Position numbers and translations under genes: made by a program. From an uncultured Bacteroidales bacterium (GTDB lineage: Bacteria > Bacteroidota > Bacteroidia > Bacteroidales > UBA932): a stretch of 64,000 nt of DNA. Shown piece after piece: positions 1 to 7,277 of the stretch (positions are counted from its first letter, which is position 1; each line of letters opens with the position of its first letter). The notes below the pieces were generated by a model. That model saw nothing but the letters and a program-made list of their open reading frames with translations. It was not told where the DNA came from and made no database searches. Where the stretch lies: contig CAJUEK010000005.1 of the NCBI GenBank assembly GCA_910585445.1, forward strand, positions 1-64,000. The letters are read 5' to 3'.

Positions 1-28
1 ATTGTTTAACCGTTAGCGATTTGCTGTG

Positions 29-112
29 TACCCGGAGCCGGGGTCGAACCGGCACATCCTTTCGGACATTGGTGTTTGAGACCAACGCGTCTACCGATTC
101 CGCCATCCGGGC
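29..112 (-). tRNA. tRNA-Leu (anticodon CAA)
   Basis: Read on the minus strand, a cloverleaf folds with a 7-bp acceptor stem (GCCCGGA with TCCGGGT, first pair a G-T wobble). The anticodon stem TTGGT/ACCAA encloses the loop CTCAAAC, giving anticodon CAA for leucine. A long variable arm (TGTCCGAAAGGATG) follows, as expected of a class II tRNA, and the T-loop reads TTCGACC. CCA is not encoded. A promoter lies about 150 nt upstream. Confidence 0.93.
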
Positions 113-259
113 TTGAAGACAGTTTTCTTGATTGGGACTTGGAGTCCTGGCATGTGCCGCTTGCATTTTGCGGGGCTTTTGGGATTTGGTCCGGCGCCCT
201 GTTGCCATGCGGCTTTTCAGAAAACTGGCAATGAAAGGTAGAACTTTCGCTTAAGGCTG

Positions 260-290
260 CAAATATATTGCAAATTGTACTAAAAAACAA
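260..290 (-). promoter_or_regulatory. Bacteroidota promoter for tRNA-Leu
   Basis: On the minus strand TTG (288-290) is followed after 20 nt by TATATTTG (260-267), an exact match to the Bacteroidota primary sigma consensus. Transcription would start near 256, leaving about 140 nt of leader before the tRNA in which I recognise nothing. Confidence 0.7.
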
Positions 291-408
291 TTTTTATTTG
301 TGGCAATATCCTCCGTTGGCTGACTTTTGTTGAAATTCCTCTTTTATGTTTCTGTGCACGGCCGTTAAACTTGAAGGCACCACAGCGACATACGCTACAG
401 CAAATCCG

Positions 409-1764
409 CTACCTTTCATCTTCCATGACATATCTGCGGGAGTAGTTGGGTACATTGTCACGGATAATGTCCTTCCGCCAATCCTTTCCTGTGAGCACGA
501 AATCAGTATTTTCTATTATGACGGAATCCACATTGCGGAAATATGCTCCCCATGACGGGAAAACAGGCCATTGGTCGAAGCTCAGTTTCTCCATCTTTGA
601 CGGGAGTTCCGGGTCATCAATCCCGGCAAACTCAAAATTGCAGCGCCTTATGAATACTTTCTCCGTTGTGGCTGAACCCCAGCTTTTTACAGACATCGCC
701 ATCCTGTAGCAGTCCTTTGCCTTATAATTCAGGACAAGAATATCCTCGCAATGATTGTCATCCTGCAAAGTTACGGAAAGGGGAGACAAAACGCTTGAAG
801 CAAAGCAGTTGCGGATAATGATTTTTCTCATTGTCCCTGGCGCAGGGCCCCATCCTCCCGGTTCAAGAGTTATAGCATGAAGCATAGGACGCCCCTGCTC
901 TGAACTTGTCCTGTGGGCATATTTGCCAGGCCCTTCAAAACGGCAATTCTCAATCGTAAGTTTCTGGGACGGCATTATCATACGGATTCCGTTGCATGAT
1001 GAGTTGAGGTTGCAGCTGGAAATGTTGAAGTCATACCAATATCCTCCGGCTATGCAGTCGTCTCCGGTGCTGATGCGGCAATTCTGGATTGTCGTGCGCT
1101 CGCCACCTCTGATGTGTATCCCGTCCCATCCTTCTGTAATGTTGAGATGTCTGAAAAGCGCATCTGAGATGTCGTATGCGAGGATTGCGTAGTTGGATGC
1201 CCTGCTTATGCTGATTCCCTCCACTTTGACGTTCTGTGACTGTGCTATTATTATGGTATGCGGACCGCGTATGTTTTCTTCGCCCTCCGGGTCGGTCACG
1301 TGTCCTCCGTCAATGCTTCCTTTGCCGGTTATAGATGCTCCGTCAGCTTCCGATGCGACTATGAGCGCACGGCACCACATCGAATCCGAAACGCAGTTCT
1401 GGTTGGAGGTACCTGCTCCACTGTCATATCGTGACATATCTTTGGTCGGGATGTATGAACCATATGCATTCAGGTCGCTGCTGGCAATGAGTCTTGCGGA
1501 ATCGGCCAGCTCAAGATTCACATTGGAGAGCAGGCGGATGGTTCCGGTGAGATAGTCTCCTGCGGGCACAATGACTGTTCCGCCTCCTTTGGCATTGCAG
1601 AGCCTGATTGCCCCGTTGATTATTTCCGTGTTATCCGTGACTCCGTCTCCCGTCGCTCCCATCTTTGAGATGTCATACCGTATTTGCCGGTCGCATCCGG
1701 TCAAGGTGAAAATGAATGCAGCGGCAAGCAGCAGTGCCGATGTCGTGAATGGTCTGTGTTTCAT
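409..1764 (-). CDS. GH28-like pectate-lyase-fold lipoprotein
   Basis: This is a predicted glycoside hydrolase family 28 related protein. Such enzymes hydrolyse galacturonan or rhamnogalacturonan backbones. I chose the ATG at 1764 because it gives MKHRPFTTSALLLAAAF followed by a lipobox ending TLTGC, so the protein is probably a lipoprotein. An alternative start 14 codons upstream would bury that signal. The N-terminus shows the family opening (KMGATGDGVTDNTEIINGAI), then beta-helix repeats. STGDDCIA (Asp235, Asp236) matches the catalytic GDD of GH28. The NTD site reads EGWDGIHI, and the GHG and RIK sites are not clearly conserved (CNGIR at that place), so activity is uncertain. The gene is alone on its strand, with a candidate promoter at 2031-2038 and a leader of about 260 nt. 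Confidence 0.75.
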   Translation of the reverse strand: MKHRPFTTSALLLAAAFIFTLTGCDRQIRYDISKMGATGDGVTDNTEIINGAIRLCNAKGGGTVIVPAGDYLTGTIRLLSNVNLELADSARLIASSDLNAYGSYIPTKDMSRYDSGAGTSNQNCVSDSMWCRALIVASEADGASITGKGSIDGGHVTDPEGEENIRGPHTIIIAQSQNVKVEGISISRASNYAILAYDISDALFRHLNITEGWDGIHIRGGERTTIQNCRISTGDDCIAGGYWYDFNISSCNLNSSCNGIRMIMPSQKLTIENCRFEGPGKYAHRTSSEQGRPMLHAITLEPGGWGPAPGTMRKIIIRNCFASSVLSPLSVTLQDDNHCEDILVLNYKAKDCYRMAMSVKSWGSATTEKVFIRRCNFEFAGIDDPELPSKMEKLSFDQWPVFPSWGAYFRNVDSVIIENTDFVLTGKDWRKDIIRDNVPNYSRRYVMEDER

Positions 1765-2030
1765 GTCAATATGTTTTGTCTGTGTCTGCACTGCGGCCGG
1801 AGTCATCAGGCGCGGACTTTCCGTGCCGATGTCCAGGAAGCAAGTGGAGTGCAGTTGTATGTGTTTTAGTGTGTTATGGTTTTGCGGTTCCCCGTTTTTG
1901 GGGCATCGTTTTTTCGGATTGTGCTGATTTTCAGCCGTTAATGTTCCACGGACACGGCATAGGGAGTCCGGCTTTCATGTGATTCCCGCCATAATGTGCC
2001 CACGGCATGTCCAGCTTAAAAATTTTCCGT

Positions 2031-2038
2031 CCAAAGAT
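2031..2038 (-). promoter_or_regulatory. Candidate -7 element for the GH28-like gene
   Basis: The minus strand reads TATCTTTG, which fits TAnnTTTG. It lies 23 bp from the opposite-facing candidate promoter at 2061. No clear -33 TTG is visible at the right spacing. Confidence 0.4.
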
Positions 2039-2060
2039 ATGAAAATATGTGAAAATAACA

Positions 2061-2068
2061 TACCTTTG
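2061..2068 (+). promoter_or_regulatory. Candidate -7 element for the FMN-riboswitch transcript
   Basis: TACCTTTG is an exact TAnnTTTG match. It ends 9 nt before the riboswitch aptamer begins, so the transcript would start almost at the aptamer. A -33 element is not obvious. Confidence 0.55.
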
Positions 2069-2076
2069 CGCCCGCA

Positions 2077-2228
2077 TATCTTCAGGGCAGGGTGAGAATC
2101 CCGATCGGCGGTAAAGTCCGCGAGCCGAAAGGCAGGAGCCGTTGCAATTACGGCACCGACAGTATTCCCGGCAAGATGCGCAGATCTCATCTGCGTCAGA
2201 ATGTCTGGTAAGTCTGGATGGAAGAAGA
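2077..2228 (+). promoter_or_regulatory. FMN riboswitch (RFN element)
   Basis: The conserved blocks of the RFN element occur in order: TCTTCAGGGCAGGGTG, then GAGAATCCCGATCGGCGGTA, AGTCCGCGAGCC, AGGAGCCG, CACCGACAGT and TCTGGATGGAAGAAG. TCTTC at the 5' edge pairs with GAAGA at the 3' edge to form P1. The family binds FMN and normally controls riboflavin synthesis or transport genes. Here it sits directly upstream of a TonB-dependent receptor. No U-tract terminator follows, so control at translation initiation is more likely than attenuation (inference). Confidence 0.9.
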
Positions 2229-2325
2229 AATGGACTTCATGGCCTGTTCTGTGGCCGTGCAGTCATGACGCTTTCGCAATGGCCTTGAATTGTATGCCAT
2301 GAGTAACAGTTTAAGGTTTTTTCAA

Positions 2326-4827
2326 ATGAAGACAAACTTCTTTCTTGTGGGCATCACAATTCTTGCAGCGACATCCTTTATGTCCGCTGCCGATGTCCTG
2401 GCGCATGAAACATCTGCGCCTGAAACGCTGTCAGACACTCTCGCACTTCAGGAAGTCACAGTGTCCGCAACATTTTCAAACTCCAAGAACAGCCCGCTGA
2501 GGCTTACCACAATCGGCAATGCCGCATTGAAGTCCCGTGCATCATCCCGCACTTATCCGGAGCTTATGAAAGGCATTCCTGGCCTGTATGCCACATCTGA
2601 ATCTGGAAGCTATGGCGATGCAAAAATGAACATCAGGGGATTCAGGCAGGAGAATACGGCGGTAATGCTGAACGGCATTCCAATAAGCGGCCTGGTGTCC
2701 GGCAGCATGTTCTGGAACAACTGGATGGGGCTTGCCGACGCGACATATGCCATTCAGCTTCAGAAGGGTATCGGCTCATCGATGCTTACTGACGGCTCGG
2801 TCGGAGGAACTGTCAACATCATCACAGATGCATCCGCAGAGCAGCTCGGCGGGGAGGCCGGAATCTATGCGTCCGGCTATGGTACGGTAAAGAGCTATGT
2901 CAAATTCAGCAGCGGGCAGCTTCCGAAAGGCTGGGCTTTTAATCTGATGGCTTCATATGTCGGAGGCAAAGGATATGTGGACGCCACTGATGTAAGCTCA
3001 TTCGCCTATATGCTGAATGTAAGCAAGCGTTTCGGTGCTGACCATACATTGCTTTTCACCGCTTTGGGCTCACCTGAGAACCATGACCAGAGAAGCTCCC
3101 GGCTGAGCTGGGACGAGGTGCGCGAACATGGCCTTAAATACAACAAGAACTGGGGCTGGCGTGACGGAGAGGCTTTCAATCTAAGCAGCAACACATATTT
3201 CAAACCTTATTTCACATTGCAGCATATCTGGAAAGGGGACAGCAGGCTGTCAATGAAAAATTCCCTGTATCTTGCAGTCGGAAACGGAGGAGGACGCTGG
3301 TCTGAGACGAAAGGCTCGCCGCTGACCTCATATATGAAGGATTCGCAGATTGACTGGGAGGCAATCGTGGCCGCAAATATGTCTGCCTCCGGTGCTGGTG
3401 CTTCCCTTGCAGCTTTGCCTGCATCCGCCGCCGGACGTGCCGGTTCGGAAGATTCATCACAGCCGTCCGGTGTCGCCGCTCAGAACATCCTTAGCCAGTA
3501 TATGGCCGGGCATACCCAGGTCGGTGCCATATCCTCAGCAGAATATCTTCTGACTCCCTCGTGGACACTTGGCGCAGGCCTTCATTATCAGTATTATACG
3601 ACATGGGAACGTGAACAGATTACCGATTTGCTCGGTGCTGACTATTGGTATGAGGACTATGAGCACAAGTCGTTGGCAGGCCTTGCGGGACGAGACCCTA
3701 TAAAGCATGTCGGAGATTTTGTCCGCACCGACAACGGCAAGGTGACTCATCACGGAACAGGCTATCTGTCAGCATCTTATTCGTCCGAAAAGCTTAACGC
3801 CAATGTGGGCGCGTCTGTGTTCGGAAGCGCAAACCGCAGGGTGGACCATTACAACTACACCGGTGATGACGCGTATAGCGACTGGGCGCATGGTGTGGGC
3901 GCGAGCGTCAAGGCTGGCATTCTGTACAAGCCGGGGCGGGGCCACAGCATCTATGCCAATGGCGGATGGTATAGCCGTCTTCCTTATGCGAGCGTGTACT
4001 TCTCGTCCGGAAACAACGAGATAACCAAAGGCGTGAAGAACGAACGCAATATTCTCGGTGAGGCAGGCTGGCGCTATGTGTGGGACCGCGGAGGACTCGA
4101 ATTGACAGCATATGCCGCATATTGGAAGAACAAGTCAATGATGTCCAACCCATACAAGCAGGAGGATGCTTATGATACCCGGTACATGGTGACAGGGCTT
4201 GATGCTTTCCATTACGGTGTCGAGGCCGAGGTGTTTCACCGCCTTACGGATTGGCTGAAGCTGAGCGCATTTGCTTCCGTTGGAGACTGGAGATGGAAAA
4301 ACGATGTGCAGGCAATCATATATGACGACTACACGAGGCTGGAAATCGGCCGTGTGAATGTCTATAGTGACGGTCTTCCGGTGGGAGACGCCCCTCAGAC
4401 GCAAATCGGCGCCGTAATGGATGTGGATATCCCGACAGGTTTCCATTTGTCGGTGGACTGGCAGTTCAACGACAGGATGTATGCTGATTTTGACCCGGTT
4501 TCAAGGACTGACCCTTCAGACCGCGCACCGTCATACAGGATTCCGTCATATCATCTTCTCGGTGCGACGCTTTCGTGGTCCCGCCAGACCTCTCTCCCTG
4601 TTGCCGGCTGCTGCCGTTCGGGACGTAACAGCTCCGTTCATGCCAACGGTGCGGACAGCCCTTGTACCCGAAATCTTGGCCTGACATTGTTTGTGACAGG
4701 AAACAATCTGCTTGACACGGTCTTCATTGAGCGCGGCAAGGACGGTGCTTCACACGACCTCACGACATTCCGCGGCTTCTGGGGCTTCGGCCGTACCTTC
4801 TCCTTCGGAATGCGCCTTTCGTTTTGA
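2326..4827 (+). CDS. TonB-dependent outer-membrane receptor under FMN riboswitch (putative flavin receptor)
   Basis: This is an outer-membrane TonB-dependent receptor of about 833 residues. The start at 2326 gives a clean signal peptide (MKTNFFLVGITILAATSFMS). Two upstream in-frame ATGs at 2290 and 2299 are possible but would add a polar extension. After a short linker comes a TonB box-like segment (LQEVTVSATFS), then the plug with NIRGFRQENTAVMLNGIPIS and GSVGGTVNIIT, then a 22-strand-type barrel ending in FSFGMRLSF. It has no SusD partner and no carboxypeptidase-regulatory domain, so it is of the vitamin/metal type rather than SusC. The FMN riboswitch in its leader implies repression when FMN is plentiful. 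Import of riboflavin, FMN or a flavin precursor is therefore the best inference; the barrel itself does not show the ligand. No inner-membrane transporter is adjacent. Confidence 0.85.
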   Translation: MKTNFFLVGITILAATSFMSAADVLAHETSAPETLSDTLALQEVTVSATFSNSKNSPLRLTTIGNAALKSRASSRTYPELMKGIPGLYATSESGSYGDAKMNIRGFRQENTAVMLNGIPISGLVSGSMFWNNWMGLADATYAIQLQKGIGSSMLTDGSVGGTVNIITDASAEQLGGEAGIYASGYGTVKSYVKFSSGQLPKGWAFNLMASYVGGKGYVDATDVSSFAYMLNVSKRFGADHTLLFTALGSPENHDQRSSRLSWDEVREHGLKYNKNWGWRDGEAFNLSSNTYFKPYFTLQHIWKGDSRLSMKNSLYLAVGNGGGRWSETKGSPLTSYMKDSQIDWEAIVAANMSASGAGASLAALPASAAGRAGSEDSSQPSGVAAQNILSQYMAGHTQVGAISSAEYLLTPSWTLGAGLHYQYYTTWEREQITDLLGADYWYEDYEHKSLAGLAGRDPIKHVGDFVRTDNGKVTHHGTGYLSASYSSEKLNANVGASVFGSANRRVDHYNYTGDDAYSDWAHGVGASVKAGILYKPGRGHSIYANGGWYSRLPYASVYFSSGNNEITKGVKNERNILGEAGWRYVWDRGGLELTAYAAYWKNKSMMSNPYKQEDAYDTRYMVTGLDAFHYGVEAEVFHRLTDWLKLSAFASVGDWRWKNDVQAIIYDDYTRLEIGRVNVYSDGLPVGDAPQTQIGAVMDVDIPTGFHLSVDWQFNDRMYADFDPVSRTDPSDRAPSYRIPSYHLLGATLSWSRQTSLPVAGCCRSGRNSSVHANGADSPCTRNLGLTLFVTGNNLLDTVFIERGKDGASHDLTTFRGFWGFGRTFSFGMRLSF

Positions 4828-5484
4828 TATTCTACATTGGACTTAGCTCGCTCATGAGACTTTTAATTAAACGTTCCTGACTGCACTTCCATCGGTATTC
4901 TTCGTGCTTTACAGGCATTTTATCCGGCTCATGCTTTAAAATCCCGTTAAGCGTGCCAGATGGGCAAAATACTGTCCCGGAGGGCACGCTTGTAAAGCGT
5001 AAAAACCTGATTGTAAGTGTTCTGTAAAATGTAGCCGTGCCAGATGGGTCACAAAAATGCCCATCTGACACGCTTGTGTAACGTAATGCTCCGGAATTTA
5101 AGGCAAACATGCGGCCTTAAGCGTTCCAAATCTGCTTTCATTTTGCAGATTTGGAACGCTTTTGAATTGTTTCTATTGATTTCAATAGTCTGCCGGGCTT
5201 GATTGTTAATGCAAATCGGTGATTCTTAATATTTTCCTGATGTCACGGTTTCCCGAAATGGCGGAGATTGCCTAATGGCTTAATAAACAGGCTATTATAC
5301 TTCACTGCAAAATCGCGCGGTAATGTATGTGGTGCCGGAATGTTCATCATCTCTGTAAAAGCCGGTCCGGTTGCTGTATTGAAATGCGCACTTGGGCCGC
5401 TTGGGGGCATTATGTGCGGCTTATGGCATAAAAGTTCTGACAGCTTTTCAAATAATTTGTATTTTTACGGGAAATTAGGAGGTT
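4828..5484. other. Intergenic stretch with three related hairpins and no recognised gene
   Basis: Between the TonB receptor and the broken AlbA_2-type gene I see no gene. The 5' half holds the hairpin array described separately at 4949-5163. The 3' part has a weak open frame at 5268-5516 without homology I recognise. Confidence 0.5.
4949..5163. repeat. Three related inverted repeats
   Basis: Hairpin 1 pairs AAGCGTGCC (4949-4957) with GGCACGCTT (4983-4991). Hairpin 2 pairs CGTGCCAGATGGG (5036-5048) with CCCATCTGACACG (5060-5072), one mismatch. Hairpin 3 is a perfect 17-bp stem, AAGCGTTCCAAATCTGC (5119-5135) with its complement at 5145-5161. Units 1 and 2 share GTGCCAGATGGG and are followed by CGCTTGTnnAnCGTAA; unit 3 varies the same theme. 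Hairpin 3 ends in a short T run and could terminate the receptor transcript. Confidence 0.6.
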
Positions 5485-5875
5485 ATGACTGTTGGGGAAC
5501 TGATAAATGTGCTTGATTCACTTCTGGCTTTGCCTGCGGAAACTGAGGTTGTGGAGTTCAAGTCTGATTGAGGGACGCAAGCCAAAGGTATATGTCTCAA
5601 AGCATATAGCCCAGAAAGTGGGGAGGCGTATAGAGTATTCCGGCCATAAGGGACTTTTGAACAAGAGTTGTGAGGAGTTTCTGATGGGAGCGTTGCGTGA
5701 CCACAAGTCTTTGTCCCGTAAGGAGATAGATGAGCTTTTGTGGAAGCTGCTGCCGGATTTGCTTGACGAAAAGCAGAAAAAGAGCAAGATTACGAATCTT
5801 CTTACCAAACTCAGGTCGCAGGGAAAGATAAAGAATGAGTCACAGGGTCCGAACTCTGATTGGTATATAAATTAA
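5485..5875 (+). pseudogene. Internally deleted AlbA_2-type ATP-binding/DNA-binding protein
   Basis: The ATG at 5485 opens a 28-codon segment (MTVGELINVLDSLLALPAET followed by EVVEFKSD) that reads like the N-terminus of AlbA_2 (Schlafen-type) proteins. It stops at 5569-5571. Another frame then continues with IEGRKPKVYVS, a basic segment, and a winged-helix-like end (SRKEIDELLWKLLP, then KITNLLTKLRSQGKIKN) that resembles the C-terminal tail of the same family. Full-length members have several hundred residues between these ends, so about two thirds of the gene is missing. This is a decayed gene, not a functional regulator. The family match is from memory of typical termini. Confidence 0.6.
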
Positions 5876-5986
5876 ATGCTTTTTAAATGCTTTTGTGGTG
5901 ATTATTAAGGATTTATGAGGTTGTTTTAATTTGGCATAGAAAGAAAAATCAAATGCTTTTTCAGGGTTTTGCAGTGCAGATTATAT

Positions 5987-7162
5987 ATGATGAAGAAAGA
6001 AATAGAGATATGTTCAGGGACTGGGATAATCAGTCGTGTTGTATTCGGTGATGTCGGGAGCGGCATGCCGGATTGCGCTCTTGCCGAATGTCTTGCGCCA
6101 TATCCTGAGGTGTTCGCTGTCATTGATGCGAATTTGACTGATAAATCATCGGCTGCAGGCAGTGTTTATGCTATGCTCCAAGAGAGGAATGTTCCTTCAT
6201 ATGCCGTTGAGGCGTCTGAGCAGGCCAAGAATATGGAGACCGTGCTCGGTATATGTTCGTGGCTTATGGACTGCAATGCAGGCAGGGATGCGCTTGTACT
6301 GGCAATCGGAGGGGGAATCACTACGGATATGACCGGGTTTGCTGCATCTGTCTATAAGCGTGGAGTGCGTTTCGCGTATGTTCCCACCACTTTGCTTGCC
6401 CAGGTGGACGCATCGGTCGGCGGAAAGACGGGAGTCAATTTTGAACAGTATAAGAATATGCTCGGAATTATCCGGCAGCCTGAGTTTACATATGCCGATA
6501 TCCGGATGCTGGGCTCGTTGCCATATCGGGATTTTCTTTCCGGGGCAGCCGAGATGCTAAAGACTTTCATTATTGAGGACAACGGAAATTATGCGGTTTC
6601 AGCGGGAGTGCTGAAAGAGTTGCATTCGGCCGCAGTGCAGCAGTGCAGGAGCGGGGAGTGTGAATTCCGGAAGATGACATTGTCTGATGTTATGGTGAAA
6701 GCAGCTGTGGAATGGGACGTTCTGGCTAATCTCGTTGCGGAATCCATAAAGGTAAAGGCTGGTATCGTGTCGCGTGACCAGTTTGAGGGTGGGGAGCGGC
6801 GCAAGCTGAATCTCGGTCATACTTTTGCCCATGCCATCGAGACATTGGCACGCAGACATGGTGATGACCTGACTCATGGTGAGGCGGTTGCCATCGGAAT
6901 TGTCATGGCGGCAAGGCTTGCCGGGCTTTGTCCGGACATTGCTCCGTCGCATGATTGTGCACTTGCAGCACGTTTGGAAGCGGATTTCACGGCATGCGGA
7001 CTGCCTGTGAGATGTCCGTATGACATACTCGGGATGGCTGAGGTTATGTCAAAGGACAAGAAGTCCGAAGGCGGCAAGGTTCATTTTGTGCTTCCATGCG
7101 CCGTCGGTGATGTCAGGATTGTTGACCTTTCAGCCGCTGAAGCCTGTGCTATGCTTAAATGA
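5987..7162 (+). CDS. aroB: 3-dehydroquinate synthase
   Basis: AroB makes 3-dehydroquinate from DAHP, the second step of the shikimate pathway, using NAD+ and a divalent metal in the cytosol. The NAD-binding glycine motif reads AIGGGITTDMTGFAAS. It is followed by PTTLLAQVDASVGGKTGVN, GAAEMLKTF, and the metal-ligand histidines in LNLGHTFAHAIE and HGEAVAIG. The length of about 391 residues is usual for the family. I chose the ATG at 5987 (MMKKEIEI); the upstream alternative adds only six residues. It precedes the fused aroD-aroA gene by 115 nt, and aroC follows, so pathway steps 2, 3, 6 and 7 are grouped. aroE and aroK are not in the window. Confidence 0.95.
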   Translation: MMKKEIEICSGTGIISRVVFGDVGSGMPDCALAECLAPYPEVFAVIDANLTDKSSAAGSVYAMLQERNVPSYAVEASEQAKNMETVLGICSWLMDCNAGRDALVLAIGGGITTDMTGFAASVYKRGVRFAYVPTTLLAQVDASVGGKTGVNFEQYKNMLGIIRQPEFTYADIRMLGSLPYRDFLSGAAEMLKTFIIEDNGNYAVSAGVLKELHSAAVQQCRSGECEFRKMTLSDVMVKAAVEWDVLANLVAESIKVKAGIVSRDQFEGGERRKLNLGHTFAHAIETLARRHGDDLTHGEAVAIGIVMAARLAGLCPDIAPSHDCALAARLEADFTACGLPVRCPYDILGMAEVMSKDKKSEGGKVHFVLPCAVGDVRIVDLSAAEACAMLK

Positions 7163-7277
7163 TTGAAAAATGTAACGCACTGGTTTATATCGGGATATGA
7201 TATGACGGATGCACAAATTTACATAACCGATATTTGATAATTCGCTGATACTTAGGTTGATGCATTTTACGGCACAT

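Noticed and set aside
4949..5163. CRISPR or integron attC array
   Set aside because: There are only three unequal hairpins, with no regular spacers and no attC core sites (GTTRRRY); no cas or integrase gene is near.
5268..5516. Plus-strand open frame of 82 codons before the AlbA_2 remnant
   Set aside because: Overlaps the better-supported ATG at 5485 and has no recognisable features.
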